Translations under genes and position numbers: made by a program | Source: Amoebophrya sp. A120 | Lineage: Eukaryota; Sar; Dinophyceae; Syndiniales; Amoebophryaceae | NCBI GenBank assembly: GCA_905178155.1 | Contig: CAJINV010000005.1 | Span: forward strand, 4,322,918 to 4,386,917 | Direction: 5' to 3' | DNA length: 64,000 bases | The notes under the pieces: model-generated | The model's database searches: none | Told to the model about the DNA's origin: nothing | What the model saw: only the letters and a program-made list of their open reading frames with translations | Part shown: in pieces, positions 51,402-62,358 of the stretch | How positions within the stretch are numbered: position 1 is the first letter of the stretch | Layout: the number at the start of each line of letters is the position of its first letter

Positions 51402-53683
51402 ATGGAGTTCGAGCAGAGCACGTGGCACCCCATTCGGCACCCGATCCGGGACGTGGCGCTCATTCTGCCGAAAGTGAAGCCGAATGTGTACAAGGAGCAC
51501 CCGAAGTTTTCTGAGGGGAAGCGCATGAACTACTACCTAACCGTTGGGTTGTCCGTCTTCCTGGTCACCCAGTTCTTTTTCATCTTTCGTCAGCAGTACC
51601 TGTTAGAGCTCCTCGTGATCGAATTTTCCGCCTGTGCCGCCTACCTCTACTACCTGGAAAACTACACAAAGGACGACGAAGACGTGTGTCCGCTCGGCTG
51701 CACGACGTTTTTCGCTGTCCTGTTCGGGGCCGTGTTCGGGGCGGTGGCTTGCCACGACCATTTTTTGCACTACGTCAGTTTCTACAAGGGCAACACGCTC
51801 ACCCGCGTGCTGGCCAACGACCCGGCGTTCACGCTGCAAAACCGAGAGGCGAACCACATCGAATTCTTACACGCGCAGGTCGACACGCGCCGCCCGACCG
51901 CGTGGCAGGATGGCCAGGGCGCCACCTACTGTCTGGCCCCCATCCTGGAGCCCGCGGACCTACTTTCAGTGGGAAAGAGCGAGAAGGAGGAGGAAAATAA
52001 AAACAAGAAGACGCCCGTGCAGTACTACGCGATAGGAAAGGACTGCTGCTCCATGGTCCCAAAAGCGCCGGCAATCACGGACGCCGATAAGGGGACGACC
52101 ATAGGCGTCGCGGACGAAAAGGCGTTGCCGAAGTTTCTGGCGCGACAGGCCGCGGCCCGCGAAAACGCAACCGCGTTCGCAAAGGCGCAGAACCTGACCG
52201 ACTCGTTCACGTGCGGGGACGCGGGAAGGGCACGGAAATCGGGCCCGGCCGGCCTATATGGATTGCAAAAATGTCTGGGTCTGGAAGAATGCAACTTGTG
52301 ATGCTGCTTTTGGATTCCAACAAAAATCTGTATTGCATGAGTAGCAAAAGGAGTATAATTTTTGCTACAAGGATAGGGAATTTGTCATGCGGAATAGGCA
52401 TCAAGATGCCCTCAAAAAATATGTGATGCTAGGGCGTGCATCACAGACATCATGCCTCATGCAAGACGTGCATCACAAGTTTCAGAATCTTCCAGACCCA
52501 GACATTTTTACAGTTGATAGCCTACTCGACATCTTTTTGCACGGCAACTCCAGCGGTCACGGCATGGTGGACCCAACCCTGCAAGGGCTGTATCGAAAGG
52601 AAAAATCCCCTCTCCCCATATCGAAACGGAATTTCTGATGCTGGATTTGTATACACAATTCAGCTGTGTATTGCAGGAAGGCATTGCGGCCAGATCCCCA
52701 ACCTAGGTAGGGGCGTGTGGGTCTAGTTGTTCAGCATGGCAAACGGCTGCCCTCTAGGCCCAACAGCATGGCAAATCGCTTTCATAATGGGGCGGAAGCT
52801 TTTGCCCCTGTCTTCTTGCAAGACAAATGTTATTTGTGGCCTCAAATCAGCAACACAAATTTTCGGAAACCTTCCTTTTCAATATGGGGAGGGGGAGTTT
52901 TTTCTTTCAATAGGCTGCACAGCGACCTTCCCCTGACCAAGCTGCTCTCGTTGAAAGGCCTGCTGTCCTTCGACCCACTCACACAGCTCCTGTCCTTCGA
53001 CACCTTTCTCCCCAGCAACTACGCAGAGAAGCGAAAGTACGACCAGGCACGGAGGATGGCGGAGCAGCGCTATAATCTGACCACGGTCATGGAAGATCTG
53101 GAGAGAAACGCGTACCCGTCTATGGAACCTGAGGTAAGTAAGCCAGCGCGCGCTGTCTTTTTTGTTTTTCTGTCTGTGATGTCAAACAAACTTTTCCGCG
53201 AGGGGACTTTGCTCAGATTTTACGGATTCTTTGCATGATCTCATTTGAGCACAGGGCACTTCTATATTTTTGGATAACTTTTTCGTGCTGGTTCAGATAC
53301 GTTTTTTTACAATAATGGTAGAATAATTTCTAGTTGTACCACGAGCACAACCATTACCTGAGGTTATCTACGTCCACTGGACGCTGGATCCGGTGCTGTA
53401 TGCGCAGGGAAAACTGCGCGATAGTTTGTACTTCTTTTGCCTTTCCACCCTCTGCTTCTTCTTGCCCGTCATGTACCTCTTGAGCTACCAGTTGGCAAAG
53501 CTCGCCACACAGGATGCGTTCGAGGAACGGCAAGAGGAGATAGAGGCGGGCCGCGAGCGCGGCGGGGGCGGGAGCACGGCCGAGGAGGCGGAGGATAGCA
53601 ATTACGTACTGGATTCGGACTCCTGGGCTAACGAAAGTCTCAACGAGGAAGCCGCGTCGCTATTAGACGACAACTCAATATGA
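51402..53683 (+). CDS. Multi-pass membrane protein, unknown family
   Basis: Exons 51402-52256, 52525-52590, 52918-53133, 53363-53683; 1458 nt, 485 residues. It begins MEFEQSTWHPIRHPIRDVAL. Membrane spans: YYLTVGLSVFLVTQFFFIF, LLVIEFSACAAYLYYL, then GCTTFFAVLFGAVFGAVAC, a long lumenal/extracytosolic loop with several Cys, and a final span near the C-terminus (FFCLSTLCFFLPVMYLLSY). The tail is acidic (Asp/Glu/Ser) and ends in a LLDDN-type motif. The first two introns are introners A9 and B4, separated by a 66-nt exon. The third is GT-AG (gtaagt at 53134). No family is recognised. Confidence 0.8.
52257..52519. mobile_element. Introner A9 (family A), 263 bp
   Basis: Left end tatggattgcaaaaatgtct, right end agacatttttacagttgata. 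The exact flank is gccta at 52252-52256 and 52520-52524. Removal joins GPAG to LLDIFLHGN in frame. Confidence 0.93.
52591..52912. mobile_element. Introner B4 (family B), 322 bp
   Basis: Left end tatcgaaaggaaaaatcccc, right end ggagttttttctttcaata. The exact flank is ggctg at 52586-52590 and 52913-52917. Removal joins DPTLQGL to HSDLPLTK. Its interior is close to B1 in the same plus orientation, though B1 sits in a minus-strand gene. Confidence 0.92.
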
Positions 53684-54222
53684 TAGGTTTTGGCTTGTTC
53701 TCCTGCCGAAAGGAGAAGTAGCGGCGCTGATAGTGCGTTTTATCTTTCTGTCATTTTTATCAGTAGGCGCCTACCTACTTCTTCGTAGAAGATATTTATC
53801 ATCTCGAGAATACAGAAGCATGATCATGCAAAATTTGTAAAATCAACGAGAACAAAGACAGCTGTTTCGAAGTTTGACGTTTTCGCGAGGACATTTGAAG
53901 CAAGTATAAAGGATCTCGATAAAGAACAAACCGACTGAAGACACCGGGGGTTGCGCCTGGGCTTCCGTGCAGGCCGGAGCAACATGGAGAAAGAGGCGTT
54001 CGTCTTTGATCCGGCAGCGATCGAGGGCCTTTGTTGGAATGAGCACCTTTTATTGGAATGCGATCGTTTTTGGACTCTGGGAGGTTGAAACATTGGTTAC
54101 TAGCCTGCAGTTGCTTGAGAGACGACCGCGAGGGAAGATCGAAAAACGTTTGTGTGAGAAGTACAACATGCATGCGAAGATGAAAATTATACTTAGGAAA
54201 ACAACTCTTGGTCCGGCGAAAA
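53684..54222. other. Intergenic, no supported gene
   Basis: Between two plus-strand genes; nothing recognised. Confidence 0.4.
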
Positions 54223-55703
54223 ATGAGTTTAACGACCAAGCTGGAAGCGCTGCTGCGGCACGGCGGCAACCCGAACCTGTACTCGAACGAAGACCCCGGA
54301 CAGCGGCGGCCGCTCCTTTGCTTGGCTATCGAGGAGGCGGCGCGGACCCAGAATTTCGACACGTGTCACCTGTTGCTGAACCAGCCCACGCTCGACCTGA
54401 CGCTCCGCTGCGAGCCAGACTGTGTTTCGGAACCGTGCCGCAACAAGAACGCCCTCGAGCTCGCCATCTTGCACGATCTGCTAGGTCTCGCCAAGTTAAT
54501 GCTGAAAAAGAACCCGCGTTTGGTCCACGACGAGGTGAAGAACGGTGCTGGCTCAAGTTCTACTTCTGACACAAGAACGACATTTTCTCGACGAGGACCC
54601 CAAAGCACCAGCAACAAGATGAAACGAGTGTACCCCCTGCACCTCGCTGCCTTTCTCGGACGACACGAGATGATCGCGCTGCTTCTCCTCTACAAGGCGG
54701 ATGTCGACGTGGAGGACCGCTTTGGGCAGACGCCACTCTTTTTCGCGAAAGACGCGAAGACCGCAAAGCTTTTGTTGAAGCACGGCGCGAATCCGGCACA
54801 CCGAAACGAAAGCAGCCAGACCTGTCTACACCTTCTGGCGTCAAGTGGGCATGCGCGCGCGCTGGAAACGGTGCTGGAAGAGATTTTTAGTGGCTCGCCT
54901 GCAATACAAGGCACGACTCTTGCCAACGATGTGATTGCAGCAGAGCGTCCGGGTTGTACGGTGCCGGATGAAAGAACCGAATACGAATGTGAAGTAGAAG
55001 AAAAAAACGCAGAGGATCATGCCGGTCGTGATGCGAGTAGTTGTGACGCCACCTTATTGCAGGACCAGTGTGGTAGCGGCCCGAGACTATTGATTGACTG
55101 GCAAGACAAACAAGGCTACACGGCACTCCACTTTGCCGCCGGAAAGGGGGAGGAAGCCTGCTTGGCGGTACTCTTGGACCACGGGGCCGACCTGCAGTTG
55201 CGTACGCGAAATTCGAAGAAAACGCCGATCCTCTTTGCGGAGGCCCACGGCAAGGACGAGGCGGCTTACTACCTGTAAGTGCTGTATGTCTAGACATACA
55301 AAACAAGACGCCATTAGTTTCTCAGGATATAATCTTCTGTGGTGCTCGCGGGGAGCTAGGTCGTGATTTAGATTCAGCAAAAAAAGATCAAACGCTATCT
55401 GAAGAAAGTTACGCGATTTTGTGAAGCAATACACATGATAGTATATGCTGGCAGGACCACAACAGGTATACTCGATGGACGGGCTCCAGGCGAGCGCCGT
55501 GGCGTGAGCGCTTGGGGAACCCCCTGTTTCTCTTCGCAGTCGCTATTCTCGTTGTGGGCATGTACCTGCAGGGCTCTACGTTTTACGACTTTTTTCTGGA
55601 TTTGTGGTCTGACGGCGTTGGCAATGTACCGGGAAGTACGGAGCGCTTTGGCGGGGGTAAAGTGCGGCCGCGATTGCCAAGATACCCGGCGAGTAGCGTG
55701 TAG
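54223..55703 (+). CDS. Ankyrin-repeat protein with C-terminal membrane span
   Basis: Exons 54223-55274 and 55466-55703, GT-AG intron in phase 2; 1290 nt, 429 residues. Ankyrin repeats: LEALLRHGGNPNLYSNEDPG, MKRVYPLHLAAFLGRHEMIA, DVDVEDRFGQTPLFFAKDAK, LLLKHGANPAHRNESSQTCL and QGYTALHFAAGKGEEACLAV. A less ordered Glu/Asp-rich segment separates the last repeats. Exon 2 adds a single membrane span (GNPLFLFAVAILVVGMYLQG) and a short C-terminal tail, so the ankyrin domain would be cytosolic on a tail-anchored-like protein. No introner. It is unrelated in domain order to the two ankyrin paralogues at 34-40 kb. Confidence 0.85.
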
Positions 55704-56349
55704 CAGGCGATTGGTTTTGCTAAGAGCGGTATCTAGGTATCTGGAGGTTTATTTGAACAAGTAGGTAAGTGTTTTTTTTCAAGCATGTTGATAGTAGTGA
55801 TCCGGCGCAATGATAGATATTGAAACACAAGGAGTTGTACAGGGCCACACAGGTTCCATACCGGTCTCATGTTTTGCTGTGTCTGACCCGCCCGAATCTT
55901 GACACGGCCATAACTGCATTTTGGAACAAGTAGTACAGCATGATCGACGCATCAAGAAACGTCCATCCCATCATGAAGAGCTTTCAGCTTTGCAAGCTCA
56001 CCCATCTGCCTGCAATGAAATGCTGAGCGGATAACTACTGCGACCTGGTGTGTGAGGGGTGAGTATGGTGGCCTTCACGGAGTTCTTTCCTTATGTCTCC
56101 ACTCTTTTTCTAGGTTCTGGGGGATCAATCATGAAGCGGAAACCAGCTTCGTGCAGATCTTTGTTTACGATTGCTCGACCCGACGGATCCAAATAGCGCA
56201 AGTTTTTGGTGGCCTCCTGACTCTGGTGCTGCGAGAAAAAGATCAGCGCAATTTCATTTTCTGGCTCGATTTGATTTGATGCCGGCATGATCGTGAAGAT
56301 GACGATAAATAAGAGACCGAAATGCTGACACCGATGCTCGTAGATCCGT
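55704..56349. other. Intergenic, no supported gene
   Basis: Between two plus-strand genes; nothing recognised. Confidence 0.4.
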
Positions 56350-58922
56350 ATGTGGATTTCCGAGCTCTTCGCTTGCCTGTCATGCGTATCGCAACTGGCG
56401 GAAGTTTTGACACGGGGGCAGGGTCGACGGGTCTTGTTCGCATTCACCGTCTCTGCATTCTGGGGCGTGACGAATTATGTGGAATTCAGTCCTCCGACGA
56501 AGCTCCTTGCGCTGCGCTTCATTTCACCACCTCAGCGCCGAGACCGAGCGCCGGCGGGCGAAAAGACACCGCCCTCCACCGGACCAGCGCGAGAAGACGC
56601 CAGCCAGCTGCTCGTTCCGAGCAAAGGTGGAGCCCCCGCAGGCGCGTCACCCAAGAAACCTCCAGTGTACGGTCCCGAGACCCCACCTGCGTCCAAGCTG
56701 TTCTGCTTTACGTGGAGTCCGCTGCGCCAGCAGACGCAAGAGATGGCGCTGTGGCGGTTCGTGCGGGCGGAGCTGCGGAAGGTTTGCAACGCGCACCTTT
56801 TTTTCACGCACAAGAAAAGTCCTACTACTTCCGCCGTAGTTCTCCGGCGTCGCGCAGGAGCGTCCCCTTCTTCTCCGCAGCAGGGCGAAGGAGCAGGTCG
56901 TGCGCGACGAGCGGAGCAGGTGGTAGACCCGGGTCCGCAACAAGTGGCAGTGGCGGCTTTGGAAAGGATGTACGCCGCCGCGGTGATCGACACCAGTGCG
57001 GGAAGCCTCGAAATTTTGCGCAAAAAATACGGATCGCTGGAAGGGATGCAAAGGGAGATCCGCACGGGAAGGGATGAAGAAAGCTACCAAGACATCGTCG
57101 AACTGCCCCTGAACACGACGAAAATCGGTATTCTCGAGACGAAACTATCCTGTGCAAAACTATCGTATTCGAATTGCAATCTTGCATATACAAATCCTGT
57201 TCTTAAGGTAGATCCGCATTACAAATTTTATTTCTCATGCTGAAGGAATTTGTAATGCATTTATACGAGTGCGATACTTTTGCAATGCATAGAAACACCA
57301 AAACGGCAAAGGATTGTGGCCCGCCCTCCAGTTATGAATTCGATCTGTTGACGTAGGAGCTCCTGTGGGGTTAGTGGTAGATGTGTAAAGGTTTTGGTAT
57401 GCAGTGCTCCAGTAATAGATATCTTTATGCCTCGTAGTTGTTGCTTGGCTCAGACTCCTGGGAGCTTGATACCCGGCGCGGAATAACTTTGGTTCTACGA
57501 CCTCTGTTTCGTCGTGTCTTCTCCGGTTAAGGATTTCAGTTCCCATTACTAGCTCCAGAACGCGGGAAATAAGATGCTCTCTTTCCATACCGTTGGATGT
57601 TCCAGCATTTCTACCTGTTCGACCGTTTTGGCTACTGGCTCCTGCCGGAATTGGATCACTTGCTGCTGAGTCGGGATCGTGTGTTTGCCGCCGTGCGCGA
57701 CACCATTCGGGACTGGGTGCGGAAGTACATCGCGAGCCGGAAGAGCCTGGCCTCGACGAACGCGACCGTCCAGGGGGAGCACGCCTTGCTGGAGACGACT
57801 TTCCTCGAGCGGGACGTGAACCCCTTTGTGCAGCCGGTGCAGTTGTCCCTCGGCAACCTGTTCGTGTGGACACAGGCCGCGTTGGCCTGCATGAAGGACC
57901 ACTGGAGCGACTGGGGGCAGTTGACGCAGGACCTGAACAAGCCCATCTACCACGGGTGTCCGCGGATGTCGCGGGAGAGCGGCAGCTGGCCCAATTGCGC
58001 GCAGGACATCGTGTTCCAACTGCAAATGGGGCCCCGAATGCTCAAACAGTGCAAGCGAAGAAGCAGTAGCGAGGTCGATAATTTCGAAAAGGAAGGGAAG
58101 TGGCCCGTCGCGGGAGATGGTGCAGGAAGTCCCTCCAACTACACAACAAGTGGAACAACAACAGCATCGTTTTCCTTCACCATAGGCAGCAGAGAAAGAG
58201 AGCGCACTGAGATGATGACGATCCACCCCGCCAACACCGCCTGCGGAGGCAGCAAGTACTGTGCGCAGCTTCCGGAGCTAGATGGAATCTGTCTTGACTT
58301 CGCTGACAAATTCAGCAGTGCCGTGTATACAACTTCTACACCCGACAAGAATAGTAAACGAGCGGAGAAGGCCACCACCACCAAAATTTTCCGAGAAAAT
58401 ACTAAAGAGCATCCGCTGGTTCGTCTGTCTGCAAGTATCGTGAGCACCTGTGACGCGTTTCTGATGAAATTTGACGAGGTCGCGAAGAACGCGTTAGCCT
58501 ACGGCGCCGATATGTGGGTGCTCCCACGAAGCAGTTCGAAGTACTGGCGTATGCGGAAGTTGTTTTACGTTGCGGCGAACCGCACCAGCACCGCCGCCGC
58601 GCGGATGTTCGGCCCGAACTGGTTGCAGAAAGCGCGTCTGCCCATGGAAAAACAGTCCAAGGAGCGGTTCATAATGACGGTGGGGAAGAACGTCGACCTC
58701 TCGCGCAAGAAACAAACCGCGAAGCGGTTCTACGCGGAGCTGTTCTCGCCGGAGCAGGGCTACAACATGTTTCCCATCACGGAGGACGACCTGTTCCAGA
58801 CGTGGGGACAGATGTCCGCCGAAACTGCCGTGTTGCACAACATGAAATGTCCGGAGTACCACGGGATCGGGGTGCTTGCGGTGCAGCCAATCCTGTTCGG
58901 CAAGTCGAATTTGGGCGGGTAG
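56350..58922 (+). CDS. Type II membrane protein, possibly glycosyltransferase-like
   Basis: Exons 56350-57145, 57297-57331, 57606-58922; 2148 nt, 715 residues. The N-terminal signal anchor (VLFAFTVSAFWGVTNYVEF) is followed by a Pro/Ala/Arg-rich stem, then KLFCFTWSPLRQQTQEMALW and a soluble domain. After the introns come YWLLPELDHLLLSRDRVFAA, NLFVWTQAALACMKDHWSDW, a Cys-containing region and a basic C-terminal segment (RMFGPNWLQKARLPMEKQSK). Type II topology, stem and a WxL..E.D-like segment recall GT31-type Golgi transferases, where a W-x-x-K-x-D-D-D motif binds metal. That motif is not intact here, so the enzyme reading is weak. Intron 1 is introner G1. Intron 2 has 5-bp direct repeats but no inverted ends. 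Confidence 0.7.
57146..57291. mobile_element. Introner G1 (family G), 146 bp
   Basis: Left end tatcctgtgcaaaactatcg, right end cgatacttttgcaatgcata: imperfect terminal repeats. The exact flank is gaaac at 57141-57145 and 57292-57296. It is the shortest element in the window. The interior contains gcattacaaattt and aatttgtaatgc. Confidence 0.88.
57332..57600. other. Intron with 5-bp direct repeats, no inverted ends
   Basis: The only in-frame join between the G1-adjacent exon (ending ctccag at 57331) and the next (starting catttc at 57606) removes 57332-57605. The two sides carry the same 5 bases, tccag (57327-57331 and 57601-57605), as in the introners, but I cannot find terminal inverted repeats. 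It may be a decayed introner. The left boundary is not GT. Confidence 0.6.
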
Positions 58923-59455
58923 TACGAATTAATATATCCGGAAATTGTCTGGGGGAAGGTGGTGAACGCCACGCACTGTAACCTTTATTTTTTGACAACG
59001 TGATGAAGTAGCTCCCGGCATTTTCTACTCGTTGGCGTTGCGATTGTGTTTTCTTTCGAAAATAAGAAACGTTTGAGGGAAACTACTGTTGAACAAATAC
59101 GAAACACCACGCACCGTACAGCTGGGTCATCTTCTGTACACGGATGATTTGGATGAAACTTTTGCACCAACATGATACGAAAAACTGGCAGCAGCCACGC
59201 GAACCCTGTGCGCAAATTTTACGGGAATGGGGCCAGTTTGACGTCCCAACCATTCCTAAAAAAGAAATCTGCGGCCCTGCCGCTTCATCTTTCGCGGGCT
59301 TTGGTTTGTTCCGAGAGGAAAATGAAAATAACATCAACCAAAATATCAACATACTCCCTAATTTTCACTGGTACCGACCCACCGTGACCGTCGTCATCAC
59401 TAGATATTTTCGTTTCTGCAAAGAAGTAGAACCGCCGTACTTCACGCACTTCAAT
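58923..59455. other. Intergenic, no supported gene
   Basis: Between two plus-strand genes; the frame upstream of 59456 reads poorly and an earlier non-coding exon or different start is possible. Confidence 0.4.
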
Positions 59456-60904
59456 ATGTGGATGAACACGGAGCCTTTGTGGGTGGAGTTGAACGAATTG
59501 GGCGCCGAGACCGGGGCGGCCGATCCGAATTCGTACCGCCGGCGGCAGCTGCTAACCTGGCGGTTGTCCAAGTCCTACGTGCTCTACTGCCTGCTCCTGC
59601 TCGTCGCCTCCACCTTTTTGCTCTTCTACAACCTGAAGCGGTGGGTGCAGTACGGCCACCTGCCCGAGTGGGACCGGCACGTCTGGGAGGAGTGGCTCGA
59701 GATTGGGATCACCGTGTGCCTCACCGCCGAAACCGCCACGACGCTGTACCTGCTTGGCTTCCGGAAATTCATGCGGTCCTACTGGCTTCGGTTCGATCTA
59801 GCCGTTGTCGTCGTTCTCTGGGTGTGCGTCTTTCTCGTCGCGTATCCGCTGTGACAACCGTTGCGGCCTGATGTCGCATCATCAAGGTTTATCCCCATAG
59901 TGGTGTTCAGCTGTCTTGTACTCGAGAAAATAAAGACCTTTGTTGTGCAGTAGCGCACATCTTGTCAGTACTGTGATTGACCTAGATTTGCATTTTTGTT
60001 TCTATACTCTCTTGTTCCGTTGCTGCCGTTTCTTTAGGGGGGAGAAAATAAAGTTGTCACAAGTGATACCTCCGCGTCCAAGCTCGGGTGGGTATGGATT
60101 GCAAAAATGTCTGGGTCTGGAAACTTGTGATGCTAAAATGTGGATGATGAAAACCGTTCCGAATGCAACACAGCATGACAACTTTCCAGAGCGCTCTCTC
60201 ATAGGGAATCCGCATGAGAAACTGCGTTATTTCCGCGTGTACAAAAGATGCTGTGACTTTTGTTGGCTATGCCATACAGATTTCCTAGGTATGGAGAGCT
60301 AGCATTGTTACAAGTTGCAACCTTCCAGACCCAGACGTTTTTGCGTTTGATAGTGGGTGATGACCGACAAAAACGCCGAGACGAAGAAGCAAGAGGACAG
60401 CATGTTCGAGAATCTGGAGCTTCCATTTTTGATTCTCCGCTTCACGGTGCAACCCCTTCGTGTCGTGTCGCAGATCACGCAGCTGGTGCACCGCACGAGC
60501 ACGAGTGCCGACGTGCCTACGACAATGCACAACTCCCCCTCCCCATCATTTGTATCATGGCATGAACAGCAATACGAGCGTCAACAAGAATGCATGTGTT
60601 GCATGACAAACTTGCACAGGAGTGTAGTGCTACTTGGACAACTGCCAGAACTTCTCATTCGACCAGTTTGAAGAGGCAATTCGTGGAGTTGGTGCATTGC
60701 ATTACAAACGAGGCGGAGGGCGAGTTGTGCATTCTCATATTTCCCGAGGTGGATTTCGCAGCTTTGTCCCGTTCGAGTAACACCGCCGGAGGGGTGGAAG
60801 TAGGACAGCAACTCCCGATGGGCCGCAGGGGAGTAGACGGTATCAACACCTCATACGAAAGAGGACCCTACGCGGCTAACTACTCGCGACCGGGACGCGA
60901 GTAG
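59456..60904 (+). CDS. Voltage-sensor-domain protein, pore-less
   Basis: Exons 59456-59841, 60064-60092, 60358-60517, 60745-60904; 735 nt, 244 residues. S1: YVLYCLLLLVASTFLLFYNL. S2: EIGITVCLTAETATTLYLLG, with the central Glu. S3: RFDLAVVVVLWVCVFLVA, with the Asp of the charge-transfer centre. S4: ELPFLILRFTVQPLRVVSQI followed by TQLVHR, with Arg at three to five residue spacing. No S5-P-S6 pore follows; the C-terminus is a disordered Gly/Arg tail ending SRPGRE. This architecture is known from Hv1 proton channels and other stand-alone voltage sensors, but ion selectivity cannot be told. The ATG at 59456 gives a soluble N-terminus of about 40 residues; an upstream start is not excluded. A10 sits in the S3-S4 linker, I1 after S4. 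Confidence 0.8.
60093..60352. mobile_element. Introner A10 (family A), 260 bp
   Basis: Left end tatggattgcaaaaatgtct, right end agacgtttttgcgtttgata. The exact flank is gtggg at 60088-60092 and 60353-60357. It interrupts the S3-S4 linker of the voltage-sensor protein and leaves a 29-nt upstream exon. Confidence 0.92.
60518..60739. mobile_element. Introner I1 (family I), 222 bp
   Basis: Inverted ends tacgacaatgcacaactcc and gagttgtgcattctcata. The flanks gtgcc / tttcc are only partly alike, so the duplication has decayed or my boundary is off. Removal restores ADVPEVDFAALSRSS in frame. The interior contains gcatgacaaac and gcattacaaac. Confidence 0.8.
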
Positions 60905-61311
60905 GGACTCAGTGCTGGAATTGGTACAAAATGAAACGAATTGCTCTCTTGGTGCTAGTTCTTAAGTAGATTTGTCAGTCGTCTTCAGATGTCTGTAAAA
61001 TCACACAACGCTGCTGCCACGTGCGAGAAGATCTTTAGCCAGGACTAAAATGAAACAAGAATTCGATCTGAATGCCGGCATCGCGATCAACAATCGTCAA
61101 GGAGGAGATTGAAGATTCAAATCGTCCATTCACATGAGGCTCCGCCATCAAATCGTGATCTCAGCGCTAAGTAGCCTTGTACGACGAACTTATGCTAAAA
61201 CTTGATTTCCAACAGCGAAGTAAGTACTTTTGCAGAAATGAGCTTCCTCTTTAGTAAACGCAAAAAAGGCCTCCACGTATCGGTTTCAAATAGCAACCAC
61301 TTTTTCAATAG
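60905..61311. other. Intergenic, no supported gene
   Basis: Between two plus-strand genes; nothing recognised. Confidence 0.4.
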
Positions 61312-62358
61312 ATGAATAGCCAGATGAAAAAAATGCGACAGATGAAGCTGCTTAAAGATTTGCGGCGGACCTTGAAAGCGGACGACGCCGCAGCCAAGCG
61401 ACAGAAGAAACGAGTACAGGAGCGAGAAAGCCGGCAGTTGCAGGAACGTCCGGCATCGGTTTCTTCAGGGGTGGGCGTCAGAAGTGGGGAAGAGACGGCC
61501 GCCGCAGCAGTTGTTGCGGAGCAAAAATTGGCTCAGAAGCAAGGAAAGCTAGTACCAAGTCAGGCACTTCACACGACATCCTCAGCAGGCAAGAAGACCG
61601 ACGAAGTACTAGAGCAGCCAACGGATTGCGAAGGGAGGAAATCAAGTGGTAAAGAGCAAAGTGAACAAACAAGCTATCAAAAAATCGGTGCGAAAAATCC
61701 ACCGCGTGGCAGTTCCGATGCGGTCGGCGATAAAAATTCAGCGAACTATGCAAAAAACGACCGCGCCGCGTCATCGAGGTCAAAACCGGAGAGCCAGCGC
61801 GGCAGCTGCTTCCTGGTGAAGACCATGGTAAGTGACGAGTGGCAAACGTGCCCGTCCGCGTGGCAGCAGGTGACGGACCAGGTGCTGGTCAAGAGCGCGA
61901 AGTTTTCGAACAAGAAAGCCCTGCGGATCTGGCAGCCGTTCTACTACGACGGGAAGTGCGCGGAGCACCTGAAGAAGTTCTGCGGGTTTCCGAACGTGCA
62001 CCACAAGCCGGGGGAGGACTTCTTCGAAAAGGTGAAGGAGGAAAAGTTCTTGCGGACCGTGGACCTGATCTGGGACAACCCGCCCTACACAAACCCGGAG
62101 ATGAAGCAGAAGGTGCTGCGGGCGTTGGTCGCCAGTGGGAAGCCGTTCTGCATGCTGCTGCCCGTCGCCATCTTACACGCGGCCTTCGTCCGCGAAATCA
62201 TCAGCGACATGTCGCAGGTCCAGGTGTTGTTGCCGCGGCGAGTCTGGGTCCGGAAGAAAAATCAGAACCCCGTCCCGTTTAAGCTCCTGCTCTGGTTCTG
62301 CTACAAGATGGACCTTCCAAAAGATTTGTACTTTTTAGAGGACGTGGAAGAAAAGTGA
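61312..62358 (+). CDS. DxPPY methyltransferase-like protein
   Basis: A single plus-strand frame of 348 residues from ATG 61312. The N-terminal 170 residues are Lys/Arg/Gln-rich and Ser-rich, probably disordered and nuclear (a coiled-coil-like start MNSQMKKMRQMKLLKDLRRT). The C-terminal domain begins about residue 180 (DEWQTCPSAWQQVTDQVLVK) and contains TVDLIWDNPPYTNPEMKQKV: the D-N-P-P-Y catalytic motif of N6-adenine/N4-cytosine amino-methyltransferases, followed by GKPFCMLLPVAIL, typical of the strand after it. A SAM-binding glycine-rich motif I is not obvious upstream, so the protein may be permuted, divergent or inactive. Substrate (DNA, RNA or protein) cannot be told. No introner. Confidence 0.7.
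   Translation: MNSQMKKMRQMKLLKDLRRTLKADDAAAKRQKKRVQERESRQLQERPASVSSGVGVRSGEETAAAAVVAEQKLAQKQGKLVPSQALHTTSSAGKKTDEVLEQPTDCEGRKSSGKEQSEQTSYQKIGAKNPPRGSSDAVGDKNSANYAKNDRAASSRSKPESQRGSCFLVKTMVSDEWQTCPSAWQQVTDQVLVKSAKFSNKKALRIWQPFYYDGKCAEHLKKFCGFPNVHHKPGEDFFEKVKEEKFLRTVDLIWDNPPYTNPEMKQKVLRALVASGKPFCMLLPVAILHAAFVREIISDMSQVQVLLPRRVWVRKKNQNPVPFKLLLWFCYKMDLPKDLYFLEDVEEK

Noticed and set aside
55094-55366. Plus-strand frame near the ankyrin/TM gene intron
   Set aside because: Overlaps the ankyrin exon in another phase and runs into its intron; Arg/Thr-rich.
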